Source of the DNA: Vreelandella profundi
GTDB taxonomy: Bacteria > Pseudomonadota > Gammaproteobacteria > Pseudomonadales > Halomonadaceae
Direction: 5' to 3'
NCBI RefSeq assembly: GCF_019722725.1
Contig: NZ_CP077941.1
Span: 744,001-808,000 of the forward strand
DNA length: 64,000 bases
A model generated the notes under the pieces. It worked only from the letters and a program-made list of their open reading frames with translations, ran no database searches and was not told the DNA's origin. Of the stretch, positions 53,577-62,079 are shown one piece after another (the first letter of the stretch is position 1; each line of letters opens with the position of its first letter). The translations under genes and the position numbers were made by a program.

Positions 53577-53645
53577 TTGCTTCACTAGCCGGTGAGGTGA
53601 CGGCGCTAATAGTCTGTTGTGCAAGAATCGCTTAGCAGAACGCTG

Positions 53646-55034
53646 TTAGCTCACCGCCTCGATAAACGCTTTTGCCCTGGGGTCCTGCATATAAGCAACG
53701 TTAAGGCGTAGCCACGCTGTGGGCTGGTGATCAGCAAAGAATAAATGCCCCGGCGATAGCGTGACTTCCCACTGCTTAGCCAATTCAGACACCCTCTCGA
53801 GCGAGATGTCAGAGGGTGGCCTCGCCCAAATAAACATTCCTCCCGCGGGCTCGGTATAAATTTCCCAACCCGCTTTTTTGAGCATCGTGAGTGCCATCGC
53901 CATTTGATTGGATAGCTTCGTTCTTAGCCGTTCGGTGAGCTTCCGATAGCTACCGTTTTGCAGCATGGTAATGACGATCTGTTCGGCAAAGCGTGATGCA
54001 GAGATGCTGGTCAACATCTTGATATCGACCAAGCGCTGTACCAGCGTTGGCGGGGTGGCGATAAAGCCTACGCGTAACGAAGAAGAAAGACTTTTTGAAA
54101 AGCTGCCAAGGTAGAAAACCCGGTTTAAACCGTCTAACGCTGCTAAGCGCGAGGTGGGTGTATGCTGGAAATCCGCGTAGATATCGTCTTCAATAATTTG
54201 AAAATCGTGCTGTTCCGCCAGCTGTAATACCCGATGCGCAATGGCGGGCGTTAGAGTGCTGCTGGTGGGGTTATGAAAAACGCTGTTGATGTAGAAAAGC
54301 TTGGGACGATGCTCGGCTAACAATTGCTCTAAGCGCTCAATATCGGGCCCGTCGGCAAGGCGAGGCACGCCTATGACGCGAATGCGCTGCAAGTGCAGCA
54401 GCCCGAACAGATTATAATAGCCGGGCGATTCCACAAACACTACATCACCGGGCTCAAGCAGCATCCGTACCAGTAGATCCAGTGAATGGCTGCCACCGCC
54501 CGTCATTACGATCTGCTTGGCGTCGGCGTTCATCGCGAGTGGGCGCAGGCGTTCCTGAATCAAATCACGCAAATCCTGCGGCCCTTGAGGGGTACTGTAC
54601 TCGAAGATGCCTGAACGGCTCTTACGTGCCACTTGGCGAATGGCGTGAGTTAGGTCATCGCCCTCACGCCAATCGCTTGGCAGCCAGCCGCAACCCAGCT
54701 TGAGCGTGTGATCACTAGCACTGAAAAGTCCCCATAGCCCGTTGGTAACCTCTTCCAAGCTGCTCGTAGCTGCGGGTTGTGATGCCAGTGTTGCCGCGCT
54801 ATCCGCCACATAAAAACCTGAGCCGGGCCGTGAGCGCACTAATCCAGAAGCGACAAGCCGTTCGTAAGCTTCAATCACCGCGTTACGGCTAATGTGGTGG
54901 GTCGCTGCTAAGCGACGAATAGAGGGTAAGCGTCGGCCACCACCTGCGCCATGATCGGCAATCCAAGCACGAATACCGGCTTCGAGCTGCTGGGCGATGG
55001 GTGTCGTGGCGTGCCGATTAACCTCTAGTTTCAT
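53646..55034 (-). CDS. MocR-type regulator (GntR HTH fused to aminotransferase fold)
   Basis: A 462-residue protein: N-terminal GntR HTH (RRLPSIRRLAATHHISRNAV, then EAYERLVASGLV), linker, then a fold-type I aminotransferase domain with TGGGSHSLDLLVRML, INSVFHNPTSST, DDIYADF and the PLP lysine in LGSFSKSLSSSLRVGF. MocR proteins use PLP-amino-acid adducts as effectors. The divergent MFS gene is the natural target; the dpkA-like gene may be another. Confidence 0.9.
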   Translation of the reverse strand: MKLEVNRHATTPIAQQLEAGIRAWIADHGAGGGRRLPSIRRLAATHHISRNAVIEAYERLVASGLVRSRPGSGFYVADSAATLASQPAATSSLEEVTNGLWGLFSASDHTLKLGCGWLPSDWREGDDLTHAIRQVARKSRSGIFEYSTPQGPQDLRDLIQERLRPLAMNADAKQIVMTGGGSHSLDLLVRMLLEPGDVVFVESPGYYNLFGLLHLQRIRVIGVPRLADGPDIERLEQLLAEHRPKLFYINSVFHNPTSSTLTPAIAHRVLQLAEQHDFQIIEDDIYADFQHTPTSRLAALDGLNRVFYLGSFSKSLSSSLRVGFIATPPTLVQRLVDIKMLTSISASRFAEQIVITMLQNGSYRKLTERLRTKLSNQMAMALTMLKKAGWEIYTEPAGGMFIWARPPSDISLERVSELAKQWEVTLSPGHLFFADHQPTAWLRLNVAYMQDPRAKAFIEAVS

Positions 55035-55332
55035 AACGTGCCCTATGGCTTTTAACTGTTCGCTAAAAGGGCGGAACAGTGTCTGGAAAGTGGGGGATAA
55101 GTGTACCTTACCCCAGCGTGCTAGGCGTGGGAGGGTAGCGGTTCAGCGCCATCGATGCTGGTATCTGCCTGCGTTTCCACGAGGGCGCTGTAAACACATC
55201 CGTGGGCACTACTTTTGATATCTGATCGCCATGGATGGCGGAAATGCTGGAATTGTCGGGAATGTTTTCCGGCCCTGTCAAAAGGCCCTCGCTTCAACCT
55301 GCCCTCGCACTTGTGATTATTGAGACACAACT
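55035..55332. other. 298-bp region between divergent MocR and MFS genes
   Basis: No gene is supported. It should hold both promoters and the MocR site, but I could not pick out a clear repeat pair or consensus promoter. Confidence 0.4.
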
Positions 55333-56478
55333 ATGAGTTTAGCTATCAATAAAAAGAGTGCCGCCTGCCTGGCGTTTGCGCTATGTATGATTACGACGGC
55401 GGTTAATTTACAGGCCCCGCTTTACGATGCGCTGGCGGCCCGAGACGGGCTGGGTGTTGGAGCCACAACCATTGCCTTTGCCTGCTATGTGGTTGGCGTT
55501 TTGCCGGTATTGCTGGGTTTAAATGGTCTTGCTGAGCGGGTCGGACGTAAGCCATTAATCGTGACGGCACTGCTGTTAAGCCTTTTTGCGACGGCTATTA
55601 CCTTGGTGATGCCTAACTTAATAGCACTGGGGTTTGCCCGTTTTCTGCTCGGCATCAGCATGGGGCTGACATCGGCAGTAGCCCCGGCTTATATGCAAAT
55701 GCTGTTGGGTGGCCAGGATAACCGTGTGGCGACTAACTATGTAACGGCCAGTACCGCCCTTGGGTTTGGGCTAGGGGCGGCAGTGACTAGTTTGTTTGTT
55801 TTCCACACCCCAAGCGTATCGCCGCCCAGCCTGTGGCTTTATCTCGTTATCGCTTCGCTGGCGCTGGTGGTGGTTTCCACGCTTAAGGATAGCGCACCGA
55901 ATCCCATCAAAAACCCAATGCTGCGTCTGCCTAGCTTCCCTAAAGGCGCTCTTGCCTATGGCCTGGCGATTTTGTTGGCCTGGGCGATGGTGGGACTGGT
56001 GATTGCAATTTTACCTTCGGCATTAAGCCAACACGGTTTATCCGCCTGGAGTGGCTTCGCCACCTTTGGCATTTGCAGCTGCGGGGTGCTGTTTCAGCCC
56101 TGGGCGAGAAAGCTTGAGCCCCGTACCGCTACCGTATTGGGACTGGTTATTCTACCGCTGGCCTATAGCTTGATCGCCTGGGGCGCGATTCACGGTTATC
56201 TCTTCGTAGTGCTGCTCGGCACGGTTGCTGCTAGCAGCGCATGCTATGGATTTATTTATCTCGGGGGATTAAGTGGCGTGTTGGCAATTGCCGGTGAGTT
56301 GTCTACCCAGGCTAGCGCGGGCTATTTTCTGATGGCTTATATCGGTTTCAGCATTCCCGTGATAAGTACGGGAATGCTGATTGATGCGGTGGGGCATACG
56401 CTCGCGTTAACGCTGTTTGGGCTCGCATTGGTGAGCGGAGTCGCCGTCACCATTGGCTTATTGCGAAAAGCGCAGTAG
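55333..56478 (+). CDS. MFS transporter
   Basis: A 381-residue inner-membrane protein with about 12 hydrophobic helices. The loop GLAERVGRKPLIVTALLLS (about 60-78) is the MFS signature between helices 2 and 3, and PAYMQMLLGG follows helix 4. The family cannot be narrowed; size and shape fit small-molecule exporters. Divergent MocR suggests an amino-acid or amine-linked inducer. Confidence 0.82.
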   Translation: MSLAINKKSAACLAFALCMITTAVNLQAPLYDALAARDGLGVGATTIAFACYVVGVLPVLLGLNGLAERVGRKPLIVTALLLSLFATAITLVMPNLIALGFARFLLGISMGLTSAVAPAYMQMLLGGQDNRVATNYVTASTALGFGLGAAVTSLFVFHTPSVSPPSLWLYLVIASLALVVVSTLKDSAPNPIKNPMLRLPSFPKGALAYGLAILLAWAMVGLVIAILPSALSQHGLSAWSGFATFGICSCGVLFQPWARKLEPRTATVLGLVILPLAYSLIAWGAIHGYLFVVLLGTVAASSACYGFIYLGGLSGVLAIAGELSTQASAGYFLMAYIGFSIPVISTGMLIDAVGHTLALTLFGLALVSGVAVTIGLLRKAQ

Positions 56479-56496
56479 CTGGTGCGTCATTGGTAC

Positions 56497-57477
56497 TTAA
56501 ACGTGCGTTTTGACCAATAGCCCACAAGAGGGTGCTGCCCAGCGGGTATCGGCGGTAAATACAACGTCGCACACCACCGGCGCGTAGTAACGGCGTACTT
56601 CGTTATCAATACGGCCGCGCAGTTCGTCTTGGCTTATGATTGAAACATCGGCTGTTTCGGGCAGCACTACGTGCACCATGACATACAGCATGCGGCCGGG
56701 GCGCACCATGCGCAAGCGCACCTCTACGGTATCAATGTCAACGAGACCACGCGCTACGGCTTGGCGGACAGGCTCTGCGATAGCTTCTTCAGGCGTTTTG
56801 TTGAGTAATTCTCTTAATGCTTGGGAAGCCATGCGTACCGGCACACCTAAGCACAGAATAACGACGGCAATCACCAGTACTGAATCCACATAGGGCAGTA
56901 CGGTGTACCATCCCATCTGCTCAAAAAGCATCACGAGGCAAAAGGCCATTAAGATCGCAGCAGAGATTAAGCTATTCACCATCCAGTTGAGTTTATCGGC
57001 GCTAACCAGCGGGCTGTGAACATGACGCTGACTGCGGTGCATCACCCAGGCGGTGAGAGAGCAGGCGGCGGTGGCAAATAGCGCATACAGAACGGCGATG
57101 CCTGCCGATATTTCACGCCCACCGGCGAGCAGCGCAGCGACAGCATCCACTAAGGCGAAAATAGATACGCCTAAAATCAGCAGCCCTTTGCAGAGGTTTA
57201 CCAGCGACTCAAAATAGTTATACCCGAACGGATAGGATTCACTGTCGGGACGACTCGCCAGTTTGCTTACCTTAATCGTCACCAGTGCTATGCTGAAATA
57301 GATAAGGTTGAACAGCCCGTCCAGCAGGATTGCTTGGGAGTTGGAGGCCAGCGTGGCGGTAATGCCAGCACAGCCGATCAGCAGTGCCATAAAGGCAGAG
57401 AACGCTAACGTACTTGATTCTGTCTTCACGAACTTTTTTGCTCCAATGCACACAGAGATAATAGAGTCGGTAAGCAT
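56497..57477 (-). CDS. Cation diffusion facilitator family transporter, divergent metal site
   Basis: A 326-residue membrane protein with six helices and a C-terminal cytoplasmic domain (VRLRMVRPGRMLYVMVHVV). It has the CDF layout, LLDGLFNLIYFS in TM2 and ADKLNWMVNSLISA in TM5, but the usual HxxxD/DxxxD pairs read DGLFN and DKLNW, so the metal site differs from zinc transporters. The ATG at 57477 lacks a ribosome site; GTG at 57429, after GGAG, is a credible alternative start. Confidence 0.72.
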   Translation of the reverse strand: MLTDSIISVCIGAKKFVKTESSTLAFSAFMALLIGCAGITATLASNSQAILLDGLFNLIYFSIALVTIKVSKLASRPDSESYPFGYNYFESLVNLCKGLLILGVSIFALVDAVAALLAGGREISAGIAVLYALFATAACSLTAWVMHRSQRHVHSPLVSADKLNWMVNSLISAAILMAFCLVMLFEQMGWYTVLPYVDSVLVIAVVILCLGVPVRMASQALRELLNKTPEEAIAEPVRQAVARGLVDIDTVEVRLRMVRPGRMLYVMVHVVLPETADVSIISQDELRGRIDNEVRRYYAPVVCDVVFTADTRWAAPSCGLLVKTHV

Positions 57478-57653
57478 AGCAACTTTGCTAGTCTCATACC
57501 GAATGCTTATTTAGCGCCGAGGCGGTGCATGCTCAATCTTCAATATGCGGCCTCACATTAACGGTCGAGCCGGATCGTAAGTCCTAACATAAGTTTTAAC
57601 ATCTGATGATGTGTTTGTTTGATTCACTTGACGCCCAATAGGAGAGTTAAACG

Positions 57654-58490
57654 ATGCCAATGCTGAGCGTAGGAACGGAAAAAGGCACGCCGGTAGAGCT
57701 GTATTACGAAGTTCGCGGAGCGGGTAAGCCCGTTGTGCTTATTCATGGATGGCCGTTAAGCGGGCGTTCCTGGGAAAAGCAGGTACCTGCGCTGGTGGAG
57801 GCGGGCTATAAGGTGATCACCTATGATCGTCGAGGCTTTGGCAAGTCTACTCAGCCCGACGGTGGCTACAATTACAACACGCTAGCGTCAGATCTAAAGA
57901 AGCTTATTGAAATGCTTGATCTGAATGACGCTACCTTAGTGGGCTTTTCAATGGGTGGCGGCGAAGTGGCACGCTATCTTTCCTGCTACGGCACAGGGCG
58001 TGTCAGTAAAGCGGTGTTTGCGTCGGCGGTGCCGCCTTATTTGTATAAGTCAGATGACAATCCGGACGGTGGGCTGGACGATGCTACGATCAGCCAGTTT
58101 TTAGACGGGGTAACCGGTGATCGTCTCGCGTTTTTAGACGGGTTTACCAAAGACTTCTTTACCGCGGGTGAGCGTAGCGATTTAGTCAGTGAGCCTAATC
58201 GCCTTTATCACCGCGATATTGCTGCCTTTGCCTCACCGCAAGCGACTTACGACTGCATCAAAGCGTTCAGCTACACCGATTTCCGCAAAGACTTGCCTAA
58301 GATAGATATTCCTACATTAGTGCTGCACGGCGATTCAGACGGCATCGTGCCATTTGAAGTAAGCGGTAAGCGGGCGCAAGAGATGCTGCCCAATGCCACG
58401 CTAGAAGTTATCAAAGGCGGGCCCCACGGCGTCAATGCTACTCATCCAGAGAAGTTTAATCAGGCGCTGATTACGTTTCTGAAGAGCTAA
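57654..58490 (+). CDS. Alpha/beta hydrolase, chloroperoxidase-like
   Basis: A 278-residue hydrolase: oxyanion region HGWPLSGRSWE, nucleophile GFSMGGGEVARY (serine near residue 102), acid in HGDSDGIVP, and His in GGPHGVNATHP. The pattern is that of non-haem haloperoxidase-type esterases. The true substrate is unknown; peroxidase activity in this group is usually secondary. AGGAGAG precedes the ATG. A terminator follows. Confidence 0.88.
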   Translation: MPMLSVGTEKGTPVELYYEVRGAGKPVVLIHGWPLSGRSWEKQVPALVEAGYKVITYDRRGFGKSTQPDGGYNYNTLASDLKKLIEMLDLNDATLVGFSMGGGEVARYLSCYGTGRVSKAVFASAVPPYLYKSDDNPDGGLDDATISQFLDGVTGDRLAFLDGFTKDFFTAGERSDLVSEPNRLYHRDIAAFASPQATYDCIKAFSYTDFRKDLPKIDIPTLVLHGDSDGIVPFEVSGKRAQEMLPNATLEVIKGGPHGVNATHPEKFNQALITFLKS

Positions 58491-58522
58491 ACAAGCGCTT
58501 TATAAGTGCCTAAATAGTCAAG

Positions 58523-58555
58523 ATCGCCGCCTGCTGTAGGCGGCGATTATGTTTT
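58523..58555 (+). terminator. Terminator after the chloroperoxidase-like gene
   Basis: ATCGCCGCCT (58523-58532) pairs with AGGCGGCGAT (58538-58547), followed by TATGTTTT. Confidence 0.75.
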
Positions 58556-58570
58556 AATGATCTTCTCAGG

Positions 58571-59140
58571 TTATGCAGCGGCGGCAGGCGGATTTATCGA
58601 AAATAGCGCCGGTCTTTTCTCCGCTTCCTTTTGAATATTGGTATCAAGGGGCGTGTCGTAGGTTTTGAGCAGATAGCCCAGCACCGAATAGAAACCCACC
58701 ATCGCGATCAAATCGATCACGGCCTTACGGCCAATGGCTGCTGTCAGTGCTGACTCCTGCTCAGGCGCCAGCATGCGCGCGTCAAATAGCGCATCAACGG
58801 CTTGAACGATGAGGCCGTCAACGCCCTCTGGCATTCCTCGAATGGCAGTGATCCGCGCCTCGGTGAATCCAAGAGCAAGTGCTCGGCTGACGTGATGCGC
58901 CCACTCATAGGCCGCCTCCATACGCAGGCCCGCGCGTAAAATCACCACTTCGGTCAGCTCAGGTCCTAGTGCGTTTTCTTTTACCACATGTTGTCGCAGC
59001 GGTGCCCACGCCTCAAGCAGAGCCGGATGGTGCGCCATGGTGCGATAAACATTCAGTGCACCGGCAAAGCCATCGCGTTGATCGGCAATTTCGCTCGGCC
59101 AGTCAGCATCCGCAATGGGCGGGCAGGGGGATGGGTTCAT
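58571..59140 (-). CDS. Carboxymuconolactone-decarboxylase-like (AhpD-like fold) protein
   Basis: A 189-residue all-helical protein with the CMD pattern ELTEVVILRAGLRMEAAYEW followed by AHHVSRALALGFTEARI. The AhpD CxxC redox motif is absent, so a peroxidase-reductase role is not supported. Start: GGAG lies six bases before ATG 59140; another ATG four codons upstream overlaps that site. It lies 34 bp behind the aminotransferase gene and is likely cotranscribed. The reaction is unknown. Confidence 0.75.
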   Translation of the reverse strand: MNPSPCPPIADADWPSEIADQRDGFAGALNVYRTMAHHPALLEAWAPLRQHVVKENALGPELTEVVILRAGLRMEAAYEWAHHVSRALALGFTEARITAIRGMPEGVDGLIVQAVDALFDARMLAPEQESALTAAIGRKAVIDLIAMVGFYSVLGYLLKTYDTPLDTNIQKEAEKRPALFSINPPAAAA

Positions 59141-59173
59141 GAGAGGCTCCATTCAAGTAGTGCGTTATCGCCG

Positions 59174-60499
59174 TTATTCTGCGATCGCGGCGTTAATAGC
59201 GTCAGCAATGCGTTCAATGATCAGATCGATATCGCTGGGCTCAATAATGTAAGGCGGCGCCAGCAAAATATGATCACCGTAAGTGCCATCAATGGTACCG
59301 CCCATTGGATAGCTGATCAGGCCCCGTGCCATGGCCTGGCGCTTGATCTTGGCATGAATCTTTTTAGTCGGATCGAAAGGTGTTTTATGCGCTCGGTTGG
59401 CGACTATTTCGATACCGCGAAACAAGCCTCTGCCGCGTATATCGCCCACGTGGGGGGAGGCCGCGAGAGCTGCTTCAAGGCCGCTCTGCAACCTCGCGCC
59501 CATGGCGTTAACGTTAGCCAGTGTCTCCGGCCGGGCAATGATCTCAACCACTTTATTGGCAGCGGCGGCCGCAACGGGGTGGCCAATGTACGTATGCCCG
59601 TGCTGAAACTGGCCTGAACCGTTGGCAAAGCTTGCGTAGATTTTCTCCGACAGCATCACTGCACCGATTGGCTGATAGCCTCCACCCAGGCCTTTGGCGA
59701 TGGTGACGATATCCGGTATGACGCCGTCTTGCTCGCAGGCAAACACGGTGCCGGTTCGTCCCATACCGCACATGACTTCATCAAGAATCAGCAGGACGCC
59801 GTATTTATCGCAAATAGCGCGAACGCGCTTAAAGTAATCCGCAACCGAGCCGACCGCTCCCAGCGTTGCCCCCACCACGGGCTCGGCAACGAAGGCCATG
59901 ACCTCCTCAGGGCCAAGCGCCAGAATCTTGGCTTCGAGTTCGTCTGCAAGCCTTGCGGCGTAAGCTTCCGGTGACTCATCAACGCCCTTGTCGCGATAAG
60001 CATAGCAGGGCGAGACGTGATGAGTTTCTGGCAGGATAGGCTGAAACTGTTGGCGCCGCATCGCGTTGCCGCCCGTGGCTAAAGCACCGATGGTATTGCC
60101 GTGATAGCTCTGGCGCCTGGCGATGATGTGTCGCCGCTGGGGAGCGCCAATCTCCACAAAGTATTGCCGCGCCATCTTCAAAGCGGCTTCAACGGCCTCT
60201 GAACCACCTGATACCAGGTAGACGTAATTTAGCCCCTCGGGCGCTAAATCGACGAGCTTCTCCGCAAGCGCTTCAGCAGCATCCGTGGTGAAAAAAGCCG
60301 TGTGCGCATAGCAAAGATGATCAATCTGCGATCGCATGGCTGCCAACACTTCAGGATGAGCGTGGCCGACGCTGGTGACGGCCGCGCCTCCTGAACCATC
60401 GAGATAGCGGCGCCCGCTGGTATCGGTGATGTAGACACCCTGCGCAGACGCAGCATGAGGCAGCGTTGCGCCGATGCCGCGATGAAGAATACGTGTCAT
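59174..60499 (-). CDS. Class III (omega-type) aminotransferase
   Basis: A 441-residue PLP aminotransferase of the ornithine/beta-alanine type. GGAAVTSVGHAHPEV near the start, SGGSEAVEAALKMARQY, RRQSYHGNTIGALA, ILDEVMCGMGRTG, and the PLP lysine in TIAKGLGGGYQPIGAVML. The amine donor is unknown. It is divergent from an RpiR-type regulator, with three direct repeats in between, and followed by a CMD-like gene; the three probably form one metabolic unit. Confidence 0.85.
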   Translation of the reverse strand: MTRILHRGIGATLPHAASAQGVYITDTSGRRYLDGSGGAAVTSVGHAHPEVLAAMRSQIDHLCYAHTAFFTTDAAEALAEKLVDLAPEGLNYVYLVSGGSEAVEAALKMARQYFVEIGAPQRRHIIARRQSYHGNTIGALATGGNAMRRQQFQPILPETHHVSPCYAYRDKGVDESPEAYAARLADELEAKILALGPEEVMAFVAEPVVGATLGAVGSVADYFKRVRAICDKYGVLLILDEVMCGMGRTGTVFACEQDGVIPDIVTIAKGLGGGYQPIGAVMLSEKIYASFANGSGQFQHGHTYIGHPVAAAAANKVVEIIARPETLANVNAMGARLQSGLEAALAASPHVGDIRGRGLFRGIEIVANRAHKTPFDPTKKIHAKIKRQAMARGLISYPMGGTIDGTYGDHILLAPPYIIEPSDIDLIIERIADAINAAIAE

Positions 60500-60588
60500 A
60501 GAGTCGGTTCCTTCTTAACCTGCCCTGACCACTCGGTGGTGTGGGCTTGAGATGACAAGAAGATTGGCACAACTCTATAGATATCGGC

Positions 60589-60663
60589 AACATTTGAATC
60601 ATTAAATTATTTTTAAAACGTTTAGATCATTGTTTTTTGAGATCAGTAACGTTTAAATCATGG
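60589..60663. repeat. Three direct repeats, candidate RpiR operator array
   Basis: AACATTTGAATCATTA (60589), AACGTTTAGATCATTG (60617) and AACGTTTAAATCATGG (60648): consensus AACRTTTRRATCAT, starts 28 and 31 bp apart. It lies between the divergent aminotransferase and RpiR genes. Confidence 0.6.
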
Positions 60664-60745
60664 GCTGTTCAGCGCCGAGGGCCCCATGGCTCAGCGGCTT
60701 GGCGAATGCTGAATCACTTACATGAGCCGATAAGAGGCAATCCGA

Positions 60746-61645
60746 ATGGCGCAGAGCGACCCTCTGAGAGAGCAGATCATTGCCCAGTACGATGTCATGT
60801 CAGGGCAACTCCAGCAGGCCGCTCGCTACGTGCTTGAGTATCCGGACGAAGTAGCGCTGGTGTCCATGCGTGAGCTGGCGCGCCATGCGGCGGTGCAACC
60901 CGCGACGATGACACGGCTTGCAAAGTTCTTAGGCATGCAAGGGTACGATGAACTTCGGGCACATTATGCCGCGGCGCTGCGTCGGGGAAGCGACGGCTTT
61001 GCTGCCAAGGTTCGCCTGCGCGAAAGCGAAGATACCGAGCAGCCCAAAAGCGATATTGCCTCTCATATGCTGCATGGGCTGAGCGCCCAGATTGCTAGGC
61101 TCAGCGAACCTGATTCGCTGCAGCGGCTTGAAGCCGTTGCCGAGCGGCTGGGGGCGGCGAGGAAGGTATACGTGTTAGGTTTGCGCTCGTGTCATTCCGT
61201 TGCATGGCATTTCCATTACGTTATGTCACTGTTAAGCGATCGTTCGGTTCATCTAGATGGGCCGGCGGGGACCGGTGGAGACGCGCTCATTCGCGCGACG
61301 GCGGATGACGTGGTGCTCGTCGTCTCCATCAAGCCTTATGCAGCTGAGACGCTAGCGCTTGCGCAGCTGGCTAAAGACAAGGGGCTGGACATTCTTTCGA
61401 TCACCGACAGCGAAGTATCGCCGCTGGTCGGAATGTCCACCCACACGATTTTTTGCGCTACGGAAAGCTACAGCTTCTTCCATACGCTCACCCCTGCCTT
61501 AGCCGTCTCCGAAGTACTGTGCACCTTATTGGCTGAGCATGACCGATCCAAATCATTAAACGCCTTGCAGCGTGCCGATGATCATTTCGCGCAGCTGAAA
61601 ACGTACGCTACGGCTATCCCTCAATCCAAACCGCGTCGCCCTTAA
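60746..61645 (+). CDS. MurR/RpiR-family transcriptional regulator
   Basis: A 299-residue regulator: N-terminal HTH_6 domain (ARYVLEYPDEVALVSMRELA, VQPATMTRLAKFLGMQGYDE) and a C-terminal SIS domain (about 130-270) with KVYVLGLRSCHSVAWHF, GDALIRA and VVSIKPYAAETLALAQLAKD. SIS domains bind phosphosugars or related ligands. GAGG before the ATG. Likely controls the divergent aminotransferase unit. Its 3' end overlaps the convergent nirD by about 32 bp. Confidence 0.87.
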   Translation: MAQSDPLREQIIAQYDVMSGQLQQAARYVLEYPDEVALVSMRELARHAAVQPATMTRLAKFLGMQGYDELRAHYAAALRRGSDGFAAKVRLRESEDTEQPKSDIASHMLHGLSAQIARLSEPDSLQRLEAVAERLGAARKVYVLGLRSCHSVAWHFHYVMSLLSDRSVHLDGPAGTGGDALIRATADDVVLVVSIKPYAAETLALAQLAKDKGLDILSITDSEVSPLVGMSTHTIFCATESYSFFHTLTPALAVSEVLCTLLAEHDRSKSLNALQRADDHFAQLKTYATAIPQSKPRRP

Positions 61646-62033
61646 AGGCGATTGGCCATGTGCGTAGCGTGACGCTTTCGTCCTCCAAACACTGGCCGTC
61701 TTCTAAGCGAAAATGCTGCTTGTAGATAGGTGAGGCGACAACGGCCGCACCTTTTATATCGCCGACGATACCGCGGGCGATTACATTGACCTTGGAGAAG
61801 GGGTCAAAGTGGTCGAGGGCGTAAAGCTCAGTGGCACGGCCAGGTAGCGTCGTGGAGTTTGGGTCGACCGGCAAATAGAAAATGGCGACTTGGGCAGGGC
61901 CGCTTGTGGTTTCAAGCCACGCGGCAACGCCTGAGAAGGCCACTAAATCGGCCTTGGTACACACCTTTTGCCACGTCGTAGTGTGGTTGAAGCCTGCCGT
62001 ATCCATCTCGTTTTTCAATGCAGCTGCGGTCAT
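61614..62033 (-). CDS. nirD: Nitrite reductase [NAD(P)H] small subunit
   Basis: A 139-residue Rieske-fold subunit of assimilatory-type NirBD. ALDHFDPFSKVNVIARGIVG, ASPIYKQHFRLEDGQCLED are the NirD signatures; the Rieske Cys/His ligands are absent, as usual in NirD, so no cluster is expected. GAGG before the ATG. It follows nirB by 46 bp in the same operon. Confidence 0.93.
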   Translation of the reverse strand: MTAAALKNEMDTAGFNHTTTWQKVCTKADLVAFSGVAAWLETTSGPAQVAIFYLPVDPNSTTLPGRATELYALDHFDPFSKVNVIARGIVGDIKGAAVVASPIYKQHFRLEDGQCLEDESVTLRTWPIAFKGDAVWIEG

Positions 62034-62079
62034 GGGATGCCTCGTTTTATTCAGTGTCAGTGACAGTGCACAGGATCGC

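Noticed and set aside
55121..55330. Small minus-strand ORF in the MocR-MFS intergenic region
   Set aside because: It has no ribosome site, no recognisable motif and overlaps the expected promoter region.
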